A DNA stretch of 64,000 bases, from NCBI GenBank assembly GCA_027493945.1, contig JAOSJU010000001.1:682001-746000 (forward strand), given 5' to 3'. A program made the translations under genes and the position numbers. Origin of the DNA: Burkholderiaceae bacterium. Its GTDB lineage: Bacteria > Pseudomonadota > Gammaproteobacteria > Burkholderiales > Burkholderiaceae_E. Positions 48,275-57,924 of this stretch are shown piece after piece (position 1 is the stretch's first letter; each line of letters opens with the position of its first letter). Under the pieces are notes generated by a model, which ran no database searches, was not told the origin of the DNA, and worked only from the letters and a program-made list of their open reading frames with translations.

Positions 48275-49198
48275 ATGGACCGGAAAGAGACCCGCACCGT
48301 CGAACGCAAGCACTCCGCCATTCGCAGCCGGCAGACCCCCGGCAAGCGGCCTGCTCTCGAGGGCCGCATCGGACCGCCGACCGCGCCGCGAGGTGCGCCC
48401 GAGCGCACGCTGCGCCTGCTGCAGATCCTGATCGAGGTTCCAGGACCCGCCACGCTCGCGAGCATTGCCCTGGCAAGCGGACTCGAGCCCAATACCGCCC
48501 ATCGCCTGCTCGAGCGACTCGTCGAGACCGGGTATGCACGCAAGTGCGACGCCACGCGGCGCTACAGCGCGGCCGCGCGGGCGCTCTATCCGATGAGCCT
48601 TCACCACCCGTTGAACCGCCTACGCCTCGAGTCCCGCGAGCAGTTGCGCCACCTGCGCGAACGCCACGACCAGAGCGTGTGCCTGATCGTGTTCGTAGGC
48701 CACCAGCGGGTGATCATCGATTTCGTGCCCGGCCGCGAACCGCTGAGCCCACTCTATGGAACGTGGCTCAGCAATCCGCTGAACGCCTCGGCGGCCGGCA
48801 TCGTCCTGTTGAGCAACCTGTCACGCGATGAACGGCGCAAGCTGCTCGGCGACGAGCCATTGCCCGCTCCGACCCCGCATGCGGCCACGACTTACGCCGC
48901 ACTCGAGGCGGAGATCCAAGCACTTGCCTCCCGCGGCTATGCACTGGCCCGGCTGAGCACGTTCATCGGCATCTACGCGGTCGCGGCCCCCATTCGCGGG
49001 CCGCAAGGATTCATCGGCTGCCTTGCCTTCACGGGAAGCGTCCATGGCATCGACGAGGACGTCCTTGCCATGCTGGGCGGGGCGCTGCGCGACGCTGCCA
49101 ACCTGATTTCTGGGGCGCCCCCGTCCATCAAGGCAGTCTCGGATTTCGTCGGGAACCACGCACCCGATGGCGAGACGTACCTGAACGGGAGGATCTGA
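48275..49198 (+). CDS. IclR-family transcriptional regulator
   Basis: 307 residues with a 45-residue basic N-terminal tail, then the winged helix (RTLRLLQILIEVPGPATLASIALASGLEPNTAHRLLERL, in part) and an IclR effector domain (CLIVFVGHQRVIIDFVPG, NASAAGIVLLSNLS). It is divergent from the ABC importer and directly upstream of the alcohol dehydrogenase. Likely controls one or both. Confidence 0.87.
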   Translation: MDRKETRTVERKHSAIRSRQTPGKRPALEGRIGPPTAPRGAPERTLRLLQILIEVPGPATLASIALASGLEPNTAHRLLERLVETGYARKCDATRRYSAAARALYPMSLHHPLNRLRLESREQLRHLRERHDQSVCLIVFVGHQRVIIDFVPGREPLSPLYGTWLSNPLNASAAGIVLLSNLSRDERRKLLGDEPLPAPTPHAATTYAALEAEIQALASRGYALARLSTFIGIYAVAAPIRGPQGFIGCLAFTGSVHGIDEDVLAMLGGALRDAANLISGAPPSIKAVSDFVGNHAPDGETYLNGRI

Positions 49199-50290
49199 AT
49201 GGCGGTCATCCATGGACGAGGCGTCGTCGCCCGGCAGCCCGGATCTCCGGCCGGGGTGGAAGACATCACGATCGAGGACCCGGGCCCGGGCGAGGTTCGG
49301 GTCAAGATGCTGACCAGTGGCGTCTGCCACACCGACCTGTTCGCGAAGGAAGGGAAGTTCGGTGCCGCCTTGCCCTACCTGCTGGGCCATGAAGCGACGG
49401 GTATCGTAGAATCGGTCGGCGACCATGTGAGCCGTCCCACAGCCGGTCAGACAGTTACGCTGTCATGGCGTGCTCCGTGCGGCGTCTGCCGTTTCTGCGT
49501 GCGCGGCGATTCGCAGGTGTGCCCGAGCGCGCTGACTGCCCAGCCGCGCATGAAGACCCACGACGGGATCACGCTCGGCCGCGTGCTGGGGCTGGGCACG
49601 TTCGCCGACTACACGGTCGTCGCTGCGGACCAGGCCATCCCCATGAAGGAGACCCTCGATCCGGCGGCGACCTGCCTTGTCGGCTGCGCCGTCGGCACGG
49701 GCGTTGGCGCTGCGCTCTATTCAGGCAAGGCGACACCGGGTTCGACGGTCGCCGTATTCGGCTGCGGCGCAGTCGGCATTTCGGTGATCCAGGGCGCACG
49801 GATCGCGCACGCCTCCCGCATCATCGGTGTGGACATCGCGCCGTCGAAGCTGGAATGGGCGAAGGCGTTCGGCGCCACCGACACGGTGGACGCAAGAGAG
49901 GGTGACCCTGTCGAAGCGATCAGGATGCTCACCGACGGCCTCGGCGTCGACTTCGCATTCGAAGCGGTCGGTACACCCCAGGCGGTCGAGCAGACGATCG
50001 CGAGTTGCGACATCGCGGGAACGGCGGTCCTGATCGGCGTTCCCGCCCAGAACAGCCAGATCACCCTGCCGCTGGCCAAGTTCTTCTTCAACCGCGGACG
50101 GCTGCGCGCAACGAGCTACGGCGACATCGTCGCCGGGCGCGACTTCCCGCTGTTCGCCTCGCTCTACCAGCGCGGCGATCTCGCCCTGGACAAGATGGTG
50201 TCGGAGCGAATCGGGCTCGACGACGTCGAGGACGCGTTCGCCGCGATGCAGCGGGGTGAGACGATCCGATCGGTCATCGTTTTCGACTGA
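49199..50290 (+). CDS. Zinc-dependent alcohol/formaldehyde-type dehydrogenase
   Basis: 363 residues, medium-chain dehydrogenase. Catalytic zinc ligands are Cys in SGVCHTD and His in LLGHEATG; the structural zinc site is CGVCRFCVRGDSQVC. The Rossmann motif is VFGCGAVGISVIQ and a following Asp (GVDIAPSKLEW) suggests NAD preference. It resembles S-(hydroxymethyl)thiol dehydrogenases, which would fit formaldehyde from demethylation, but that is inference. ATG starts one base after the iclR stop. Confidence 0.85.
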   Translation: MAVIHGRGVVARQPGSPAGVEDITIEDPGPGEVRVKMLTSGVCHTDLFAKEGKFGAALPYLLGHEATGIVESVGDHVSRPTAGQTVTLSWRAPCGVCRFCVRGDSQVCPSALTAQPRMKTHDGITLGRVLGLGTFADYTVVAADQAIPMKETLDPAATCLVGCAVGTGVGAALYSGKATPGSTVAVFGCGAVGISVIQGARIAHASRIIGVDIAPSKLEWAKAFGATDTVDAREGDPVEAIRMLTDGLGVDFAFEAVGTPQAVEQTIASCDIAGTAVLIGVPAQNSQITLPLAKFFFNRGRLRATSYGDIVAGRDFPLFASLYQRGDLALDKMVSERIGLDDVEDAFAAMQRGETIRSVIVFD

Positions 50291-50296
50291 CCCCGG

Positions 50297-50310
50297 TTGA
50301 TATGGATCAA
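50297..50310. promoter_or_regulatory. Perfect FNR/ANR box
   Basis: TTGAT-ATGG-ATCAA matches the FNR/ANR consensus in all ten positions. It begins 7 bases after the dehydrogenase stop and 143 bases before the first gene of the corrinoid operon, so a promoter activated at low oxygen is predicted near 50345. Confidence 0.7.
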
Positions 50311-50374
50311 GCGCATGCGAAGCCGGGACGCGCCTGTCACCTCCTTATCGTCTAAGCTGTTCTCAGCATTCAAC

Positions 50375-50392
50375 TGAATTCATCTGTATTCG
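50375..50392. promoter_or_regulatory. 18-bp operator, copy 2
   Basis: TGAATTCA-TC-TGTATTCG differs from copy 1 only in the two spacer bases and the last base. It lies downstream of the FNR box and 61 bases before the small CxxC gene, in position to block transcription of the corrinoid operon. Confidence 0.65.
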
Positions 50393-50452
50393 TACGGCTC
50401 AGGGCCGGGGTCGCTGCACCCCGCATCGTCGGCCAACCGTGAGGTGTCGCAA

Positions 50453-50656
50453 ATGTTCGGTCTTGCCCGCTCCAAATCCGACCAGCGCGTCGTCCAGAAC
50501 GGGCGCGTTGCCTGTCCCAACCGTGGCGGCGACGTGGACATCGACGTCTGTGCAACCTGCGAATGGCTGCGCGGTATCGACGACGACGGCGGCTTTCGCT
50601 TCGCCCGCTGCCGGATCGACGTGCTCCGGTCGCTTCCCGGTTACCCGCCCTGCTGA
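50453..50656 (+). CDS. Small cysteine-rich (zinc-ribbon-like) protein
   Basis: 67 residues with Cys21, Cys33, Cys36, Cys53 and Cys67; the CPNRGGDVDIDVCATC part looks like half of a metal-binding ribbon. I do not recognise a function. It opens the corrinoid operon, 101 bases before the methyltransferase. ATG 50453 follows a weak AGG; GTG 50444 is also in frame. Confidence 0.6.
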   Translation: MFGLARSKSDQRVVQNGRVACPNRGGDVDIDVCATCEWLRGIDDDGGFRFARCRIDVLRSLPGYPPC

Positions 50657-50757
50657 CGCATCCGCAGACAAGGTGACTCCGCCCGGTCCGGTGCGGCGCA
50701 CGCCCGAAACCGGCGAGCGCGTTCCCGCGTCAGTGCCCATCGTAGGGATGTTCGAAC

Positions 50758-51746
50758 ATGAAAGAGCGCATTCTCGGCGCATTGCGCGGTAAAAGGCAGG
50801 AAGGGCGCCTGGTGTGGGTGCCCACGGTCGGCGTCACCGTCGAGGCGATGAAGCAGGTCGACGCCTCGTGGCCGCAGGCTCACCGCGATCCGCGAAAGCT
50901 CGCGCGACTCGCCGCGTCGACCTTCGAGCTCACCGGCGTCCCGTGCTGCACGGTGCCGTTCTGCCTGACGCTGGAGGGCGAGGCACTCGGATGCCCGGTG
51001 GAATGGGGCTCGCAGGCTACACAGCCGCAGATCATGGAACACCTCGAGTCTTCGTTCGACGACTTCGCGGTACCCGGCGACATCCTCTCGCGCGGACGCA
51101 TCCCGGCACTCCTCGAGGCGATCTCGCTGCTGGCGGCGAGCCAGCGCGACGTCCAGCCGGTCAACATGAAAGTCGTCGGACCCTTGACCCTCGCCTGCAC
51201 GCTGTTCGGCGCCGAGCGCATCCTGCTCGCCACCATCGAGGAGCCCGATGCGGTCAAACGATTGCTGGACGTGCTCGCGCAGTTCGCCATCGAGCTGTCG
51301 CGCGCGGCCATCCAGGCCGGCGCAGACACGATCACGCTCGCGGACCCCGCTGCCAGCGGCGACCTCCTGAGCGCCGATCAGTTCGTCGAGTTCGCGCTGC
51401 CCTACGAGGCCCGGTGTTCGCTACCGTCCCGGTGCCGACCGCACTGCACATTTGCGGTTACACAATCGATCTGATGCCGCACATCGGCGCGACCGGAGCG
51501 CTCGCATTCTCGTTCGAGGAGAAAGTCGAAGTGAAGGATGCACGGCGGCTTCTGGGCGACGTGGTGTCGATCGGCAACGTGGCGCCGGTGCGCACGCTGC
51601 TGAACGGCGACCCCGACGACGTCCTGCGCGAAGCGCGCAAATGTTTCGCCGACGGCGTCGACGTGCTTGCCCCCGGGTGCGCCGTGCCACCATTGACCCG
51701 GCTCGAGAACCTGCGTGCGATGGCCGCCGCTGCGACGACGAACTGA
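50758..51746 (+). CDS. MtaA/CmuA-type cobalamin methyltransferase (one frameshift)
   Basis: Uroporphyrinogen-decarboxylase-fold enzyme (COG0407), about 329 residues joined. Zinc ligands match MtaA: His231 and Cys233 (ALHICGYTID) and Cys308 (APGCAVPP). PTVGVTVEAMKQVDASWPQAH and VPFCLTLEGEALGCPVEWG are typical of the methyl-transferring branch. A missing G near 51412 breaks the frame before VFATVPVP. The family either demethylates a substrate onto a corrinoid (O-demethylases, chloromethane) or moves methyl from corrinoid to a thiol (MtaA). No other methyl donor enzyme is visible, so either role is open. Confidence 0.85.
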
Positions 51747-51753
51747 GCCAGCG

Positions 51754-52445
51754 ATGAGCGACACGACCCCCAGCATGAATGGCGCGCCGGCGAGCGAGCG
51801 AGAGGCGATTCTGGCCGGACTGGCCAACGCCGTCGTGAAGCTCGACCCGGCATTGGCCGCCGAGTTCGCCCAGCGTGCGATCACAACAGGCCCGGACGCC
51901 TACGAGGCGATCAACGACGGCCTCGCCCGGGGCATGACAGTGGTAAGCGGCAAGTTCGAACGCCGCGAGTACTTCGTCCCCGAACTGCTGCGTGCCGCCA
52001 AGGCGATGAACACAGGCATCGGCCTCCTCGAGCCGCATCTGAAGGTCGATGCCGGAATGCACAAAGGGACGGTGGTCATCGCGACGGTCAAAGGCGACAT
52101 TCACCAAATCGGGAAGAACCTGGTGGCATTGATGCTGCGCACGGCCGGCTTCACGGTGCACGACCGGGGGTCAACTGCCCGGTCGAGACGTTCCTAGCCA
52201 AGGCGCGCGAGGAGAACGCCGACATCATCGCGATGTCGGCGCTGATGAGCACGACCATGCTCTACATGGAGACGGTCACCCAGGCGGTGGACAAGGAATC
52301 CATGCGCGGGCAGCTCCGCCTGATGGTCGGCGGAGCGCCGGTGAGCGAGAGCTTCGCCCGGCAAGTCGGCGCCGATGCCCGGGCGAGCCATGCCGCGATG
52401 GCCGTGGACGTGGCCAGGGGACTGGTGGCGCAAAAGGCCCGGTAG
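51754..52445 (+). CDS. Methyl-carrying corrinoid protein (one frameshift)
   Basis: About 230 residues joined, MtaC/MtmC type. An N-terminal helical cap (about 20-100) is followed by the B12-binding domain with GDIHQIGKN, where His117 is the cobalt ligand, then SALMSTT and GGAPVSE. A missing T in a CCTGG near 52170 breaks the frame (GVNCPVETF follows). It shuttles the methyl group between two methyltransferases. Confidence 0.9.
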
Positions 52446-54263
52446 TGGGTCTCACCATTCTTCCCCAGGGGCTCACGGTCGACGTCGACCCCGGCGTCAC
52501 CGTGCTCGAAGCCTGCCGGCAGCACGACATCGACCTGCCGGGCATCTGCGGCGGACGCGGTCGGTGCCGGGAATGCCGCGTCATCGTCGTCGACGGCGAA
52601 GCCGCGCCCAGTGCGCTGGATCACTCGCTGCTCGAGCCTGGAGACGTGGCGCGCGGCTGGAGGTTGTCTTGCCAGCTGCAGGTCGACACCCCACTGACGA
52701 TCGAACTGCCGCCGGTCTCGCTGAAGCTGCTCGATCCGGCCGTTGTGCTGCCTCAGCTTGCCTCGATCGAACCAGTCATCCAGGACGTGACGGTGGATCT
52801 CTCCGGCACGCCGGCGGACAGTGATCGCGCGGCAGTCGAGCTGCTCGACGACGCGCTCGAGGCGAGCGGCGTTGCGGTTCGCCGCTCGTCGGTGGCGGCA
52901 TTGCGCGGGCTTGGGCTCGCGCTGGCTCGACACGAGACCGTACTGCGCTGCCTGGTGCATGACCACATGCTGCTCGACGTGCGCCCGCGATCTTCGTCGC
53001 CCCTCCTGTACGGCCTGGCCATCGACATCGGCACGAGCACGGTGTCGATGGCGCTGCTCGACCTCGCCGATCGCGCGATGCTGTCGGTCGAGACCGAGCG
53101 CAATCCGCAGGGCGCGTACGGCGGCGACTTCATGTCGCGTATCGCCTTCGCCATGGAGAAGGACGACAACCTGCGCGAGCTGCAGCGCAAGATCGTCAGC
53201 GGCGTCAACAGGATGGTCGAGCGGCTGCTGTCGAGCTACGGCATCGCGCGGCACGATATCGCCCTCGTCACCGTCGTCGGCAATCCGGTCATGCACCATT
53301 TGTTTCTCGGGCTCGACGTCAAGACACTCGGCGGCTTTCCGTTCCGTCCGGTGCTCGATGCGCGGATGACGGTTCCTGCGGCCGAGCTCGCGCTGCGGCT
53401 CGAGCCGGCGACACCCGTCGTCAACCTGCCCCTGATCTCCGGCTATATCGGCGCCGACGCGGTCGGGGTGGCGATTGCCCTCGACCTGCTCGGCCGGTCG
53501 GACACCGCGATGGCCGTCGACGTGGGTACCAACGCCGAGGTTGCGCTCGTCCACCGTGGACGTCTGTATGTGTGCTCGGCGCCGGCTGGTCCGGCGTTCG
53601 AGGGCGCACAGATGGCCTGCGGCACACAGGCGCGCCCCGGAGCGATCACCAGGATCGCGATCGACGAGGCGCGCCAGCAGCTACGTCTCGACACGGTGGA
53701 CGAGAAGCCGCCGTTCGGCATCGCCGGTACGGGTATCGTCGATGCGGTGGCGGAGCTCGTTCGGGTCGGCGTACTCGATGCGTCCGGGTTCATGCGTGAC
53801 ACCATGCATTGGCCGGCGTGGTTGCGCGAACGCGCGCATGCCGCAGGGGAGATGCGGGCCTTCGTCGTCGCACGCGACGCGGAAGGCCGGCCGCTCTATC
53901 TGCACCAGGGCGACGTCCGCGAGCTGCAGCTTGCGAAGGCAGCCACTGCGGCCGCGATCCACTATGTGATGCACGCGGCCGGAATCCGTGCTGCCGACCT
54001 CGACCATGTGTACGTCGCGGGCGCCTTTGGCAGCTATCTCGATCCGGTCAGCGTCCTGCGGATCGGACTGCTGCCCGACGTGCCGCTTCGAGCGCGTCGA
54101 GTTCGTCGGCAACGCGGCATTGGCCGGCGCGGTTCTGGCGACGTTGTCGCGCCGGCATCTCGAAGCGGCGGTGCGGGTGGCACGCGAGGCCGTGCGGGTC
54201 GACATGGCGACCGACGAATCCTTCCAGGAGGTGTTCGTCGACAAACTCCGCCTGGCCCACTAG
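52445..54263 (+). CDS. RACo-type corrinoid reactivating ATPase (one frameshift)
   Basis: About 605 residues joined. The N-terminal [2Fe-2S] domain has Cys35, Cys41 and Cys44 (CGGRGRCREC) and a fourth in RLSCQ. The ASKHA ATPase domain starts at GLAIDIGTSTVSMALLDLA and includes AVDVGTNAEVALV, CSAPAGPAFEGAQM and VAGAFGSYLDP. RACo reduces inactive Co(II) corrinoid to Co(I) with ATP. An extra T near 54086 (CGCTTCGAG) breaks the frame before ERVEFVGNAALAG. The GTG start overlaps the corrinoid gene stop. Its TAG stop lies in the target site of the following IS701 element. Confidence 0.9.
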
Positions 54264-55745
54264 TCATACTGTGTTAATAAAATCAGTCTACTATACGCGC
54301 ATCTTCAAGTGCAAGGTGCGAAGCGATGGACGAACTTGGCGAGCTCCAGCGATACATGGCGCATCTGAGTGAAGCGCTGGGTCACGCCGACCGGCATGCG
54401 GGGTTGCGCGGGTACTGTGCGGGGCTGATGTCGCCGCTGGCCCGAAAGAGCGTCGAGCCGATGGCCGCGGCGGTCGATCCGCAGCATGTTCGTTCTCGTC
54501 ATCAGTCGCTGCACCATTTCGTGGCGGATTCGGACTGGTCCGACGAGGCGCTGCGGCTGCGGGTGGCGCAATGGGTGGTGCCGCGGATGGACTTCTCCGA
54601 CGGCGGCTGGTGGATCATCGACGACACCGGCTTTCCGAAGGCGGGTCGTCATTCGGTGGGCGTGGCGCGCCAGTACTGCGGGATGCTGGGCAAGCAGGAC
54701 AATTGCCGGTAGCGGTGAGCGTGTCGCTCGCCTGTGAGGCAGCGAGCCTGCCGGTGGCCTGGCGGCTGTATCTGCCCGGGGAGTGGGCCGAGGACGAGGT
54801 CCGGCGCCGCAAGGCCGGCGTACCGGCCGAGATCGAGTTCGCGACCAAGCCGAACATCGCCCCGGGGCAGATCGAAGATCTGCTTGCGCAGGGCGCACCG
54901 CGCCATACGGTGCTGGCCGATGCGGGCTACGGGGTGGACACGGCGTTTCGCGAGCGGCTCACTGAACTGGGGCTGGCCTATGTGGCAGGCATCACCGGCA
55001 GTGTGACGGTCTGGGCGCCGCCGCGAGAACCCTTGGCGCCCGGGACCGACGCCGCGCGCGGGCCGCAGGGCAGGCGCTTGCGCCGGGGCCGGGCCGGCGA
55101 CGAGCAGCACCGCCCGCAATCGGTCAAGGAGGTCGCGCTCGCGCTCTCGCCGCTGGCCTGGTACCGGGCCAGTTGGCGTGAGGGCACGAACCAGACGCTG
55201 CGCTCGCGCTTTGCACGGCTCAGGGTACGAGCCGCGCATCGGGACCATCTGCGCAACGAACCACGCCCGCCCGAGTGGCTGCTCATCGAGTGGCCCGAGG
55301 ACGAAGCCGAGCCGACCAAGTACTGGCTCTCGACGCTGCCCGAGGCCGTAGCGCTTTCGAGCGCATGGTGTATGAAGCGAAGATGCGCTGGCGCATCGAG
55401 CGCGACTACCAGGAACTCAAGCAGGACCTGGGGCTGGGCCACTACGAGGGCCGAGGCTGGCGAGGATTCCATCACCATGCGAGCCTGAGCATCGCCGCCT
55501 ACGGATTCCTGCTTGGGCAGCGACTCAGCTATCCCGAGCAGGCCCGGGCAGAAAAAAAACGCCACTTCGCCGAGGAACCTGCCGTACCCACGCATTACGT
55601 CCCTCGAGGCGCCCCGCCGGGCGCAGCGCCACGTCCCCTGGTCGATCACGAGTTTGCGGCTGCGTATCGGCGCGCTGCTACTTCGTAGCTTCGCCCGATG
55701 TCCGTGCTGCTTCCAGGCCACGAGGCATTTATTAACACAGTATGA
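54264..55745 (+). mobile_element. IS701-family insertion sequence
   Basis: 1,482 bases with perfect 18-bp terminal inverted repeats (TCATACTGTGTTAATAAA at 54264-54281 and its complement at 55728-55745). It is flanked by a CTAG duplication (54260-54263 and 55746-55749), the 4-bp YTAR target typical of IS701. It is inserted at the stop codon of the RACo gene, separating it from the following two genes of the same pathway. Confidence 0.93.
54326..55688 (+). CDS. IS701-family transposase (two frameshifts)
   Basis: About 454 residues joined. DDE residues: Asp in [10 protein letters not shown], Asp in VLADAGYG and Glu in [22 protein letters not shown]. The first break is a missing A in a CCAGG near 54708 (giving a false stop after GKQDNC); the second is near 55347 in a T run. 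If both are sequencing errors, the transposase is intact. Confidence 0.85.
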
Positions 55746-55774
55746 CTAGGGTCAGACCTTCGAGCGGCAACCGG

Positions 55775-56434
55775 ATGCAGTGCATGGCCGCCGACGTGCA
55801 CGAACCCGCGCGACTGCGCGACCTGCCGGTCTCGGTTCGCGCCGAGCAGATCCTTCGGGCGCACTATCCCGACCTTGCCCGGGTAGCGCAGGGCGTTCGT
55901 ATGATCGCCGCGGCGATGGCTGCGCACGCACTCGAGGTCGCTGTCCCCGTGGCGTGGTTCCGCGAAGTGTCCATCCGCGAGGTCGGCGATGGATGCGTCG
56001 AACTCGAACCAGGCCTCATGCTCACCGGCACGGCACTTGCGGCCGCGCTGCGGGGCGCCCAGACAGCGACGCTGTTCGTGGTGACGATCGGGCCGCGGCT
56101 CGACGAGCGCGTGACCGAACTCTTCGAGGCGATGGACGGCGTGGAAGGTCTGTTCCTCGACACTGCGGGATGGGTGCTCGTGCAGTCGGCACTCAGCGCC
56201 GTGCGCCAGCGAATCGGCGCTCGTGCACGCGCTGGAAATCTTCGCGTGACGCGACGTCTCGGCCCCGGCTACTCGGACTGGCCACTGGAGCAAGCGACGA
56301 TGGTCATCGCCGCGCTCGCCGCCGGCGGGCAACTCCCAGGCATCGAGGTGCTGGAAAGCGGCGCCATCCTTCCGGAAAAGACGCTCATCGGACTCTATGG
56401 CCTCGTTCCGCTGGCCGGCGCCAGCAAGGAGTGA
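55775..56434 (+). CDS. MetH-activation-domain-like protein
   Basis: 219 residues. The C-terminal part has RLGPGYSDWPLEQ and ESGAILPEKTLIGLYG, which match the SAM-binding region of the B12-dependent methionine synthase activation domain. It is a free-standing version, as also seen in anaerobes that lack a full MetH. Possible role: reactivating or handling the corrinoid protein with SAM. ATG 55775 is used because an ATG at 55742 is inside the IS701 end; 55784 is also possible. Confidence 0.8.
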   Translation: MQCMAADVHEPARLRDLPVSVRAEQILRAHYPDLARVAQGVRMIAAAMAAHALEVAVPVAWFREVSIREVGDGCVELEPGLMLTGTALAAALRGAQTATLFVVTIGPRLDERVTELFEAMDGVEGLFLDTAGWVLVQSALSAVRQRIGARARAGNLRVTRRLGPGYSDWPLEQATMVIAALAAGGQLPGIEVLESGAILPEKTLIGLYGLVPLAGASKE

Positions 56435-56437
56435 AAA

Positions 56438-57430
56438 ATGCAGCAACGAGAGATTTTCCTCGAGCGCCTCGCGCGCGCCGACCAGCGCCCGATCCTTGCG
56501 GACAGCGCGACAGGCACTTGGTTCCAGAACCGCGTCGAGGACGAACCAGGCGCCTGCTGTGACGGCTACAACCTGACGCGGCCCGATGCCGTGCGGCAGA
56601 TGTATCGCGAGAAGCTCGAAGCGGGCGCCGAACTGGTCCTCACGAACACGTTCAACAGTTGCGTTCTGCGGCTGCCCGAGTTCGGTATCGACGCCGCCGA
56701 GGCTGATCGGCTCAACATCGAGGGCGTGCGGTTGCTGCGCCAGGCGATGGTCGACACCGGACGACACTGCTTCATCGGCGGAGATGTCGGCCCGACCGGC
56801 CTCATCGTGGGCGAGACTGGGACGTATCCCGACATACGTGACAGTTTCGCGCGCCAGATCCGCGCCCTCGTCCAGGCGGGCGTAGACGTGATCTGCGTCG
56901 AAACCCTGCTGCAGGCGCTGGAGGGACAGGCTGCCGCCGAGGCTGCACACGAGGTATTCGCCAAGGAGGGCGTGCAGCTTCCGTTGTACATGACAGTCGT
57001 GTTCACGGACCTCGCGCCCGGCCAGAGCGAGCACCGTACGTTCTTCGGCGATTCGGTGGCGGAGATGCTCGACGGCAAGCATGACGCGCTCGCCCAGCAG
57101 CACTTCGACGGCATGCTCGCACTCGGGTGCACGGTAATCGGGGCGAACTGCTCGGTAGGGCTGGACGACATGATCCCGATCGCGGCGCGCTTCCGGCAGC
57201 ACATCGACGCCCGCGGGCTCGCCGGCAAGGTGTTCGTGGCGGCGAAGCCGAACTCAGCCGTGATGTCGAGCCAGTCCTACGAGGGCCCCGATGTCGCCGT
57301 GGCACGGCTCCCGGCGCTGGTTCGCGCGGGCGCCCACGTCATCGGTTACTGCTGCGGCTCCTTGCCGGAGCACATCCGCGCCACCTCCGATGCACTGCAC
57401 AGGATTGCGGAGTCGCCCGCGCAGCGGTAG
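56438..57430 (+). CDS. Homocysteine S-methyltransferase-domain protein
   Basis: 330 residues, like the N-terminal module of MetH or BHMT. Zinc ligands Cys238 (GANCSVG), Cys305 and Cys306 (GYCCGS) match MetH. It should transfer methyl from the corrinoid protein to homocysteine, giving methionine, and would act as the second methyltransferase of the operon. It follows the activation-domain gene by 3 bases. Methyl donor is inferred from context. Confidence 0.85.
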   Translation: MQQREIFLERLARADQRPILADSATGTWFQNRVEDEPGACCDGYNLTRPDAVRQMYREKLEAGAELVLTNTFNSCVLRLPEFGIDAAEADRLNIEGVRLLRQAMVDTGRHCFIGGDVGPTGLIVGETGTYPDIRDSFARQIRALVQAGVDVICVETLLQALEGQAAAEAAHEVFAKEGVQLPLYMTVVFTDLAPGQSEHRTFFGDSVAEMLDGKHDALAQQHFDGMLALGCTVIGANCSVGLDDMIPIAARFRQHIDARGLAGKVFVAAKPNSAVMSSQSYEGPDVAVARLPALVRAGAHVIGYCCGSLPEHIRATSDALHRIAESPAQR

Positions 57431-57507
57431 TCGATACTCGCCGACCTGTGCTTCGTTTCTCGTGCCCATGAATACCGACCATGCACCCGTGCCTGCAGTA
57501 GTCCTCC

Positions 57508-57867
57508 GTGGCGGCAGTATCCGGGGAACGCGATGCGACGATCACGCGACTCGCCGAGCCGGAAGCTGCAGGTCGCCCGACCGCCGTCCTGCGCCTTGGA
57601 AGCGGCGTGTTTGGCAGCCAGTCGCTGCCGCTGACGCCGCACATCGTGATCAAGCAGGCCACGATCGGCTGCCCATGCTGCACCTCCACGGTCCTCTTTC
57701 GCATTGCCCTGGTGAAACTCCTGCGAACAAACCGGCCGGCACGCCTGATCATCGACCTGGGAGCGGGCGATCATGTGGCGGTGCTGGAGATGCAGCTGAA
57801 AGGCGAATCGCTTTGTCGCGTCGTGCGGATCGTCGACAGTGTCGACCTCGATACGGGCGGCCGATAG
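57508..57867 (+). CDS. Short CxCC protein resembling part of CobW/P47K GTPases
   Basis: 119 residues. TIGCPCCTSTVLFRIALVKLLRTNRPARLIID resembles the metal-binding GCxCC and following helix of CobW-family chaperones, but no Walker A motif or other GTPase motifs exist here. It could be a remnant or a minimal metal-binding protein. A stop lies shortly before the GTG start at 57508. Weak call. Confidence 0.45.
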   Translation: MAAVSGERDATITRLAEPEAAGRPTAVLRLGSGVFGSQSLPLTPHIVIKQATIGCPCCTSTVLFRIALVKLLRTNRPARLIIDLGAGDHVAVLEMQLKGESLCRVVRIVDSVDLDTGGR

Positions 57868-57924
57868 CATCGCCCTTGTCCGGCAACCTGCCGCCGCATC
57901 GACCGGCTCGCGGCGTGTCCGCCG

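Noticed and set aside
55775-57430. Activation-domain protein plus homocysteine methyltransferase as just a split methionine synthase
   Set aside because: A split MetH is possible, but the neighbouring MtaA-like enzyme, RACo and shared operator with oxygenase and DUF39 genes point to a dedicated methyl pathway; kept as an alternative only.
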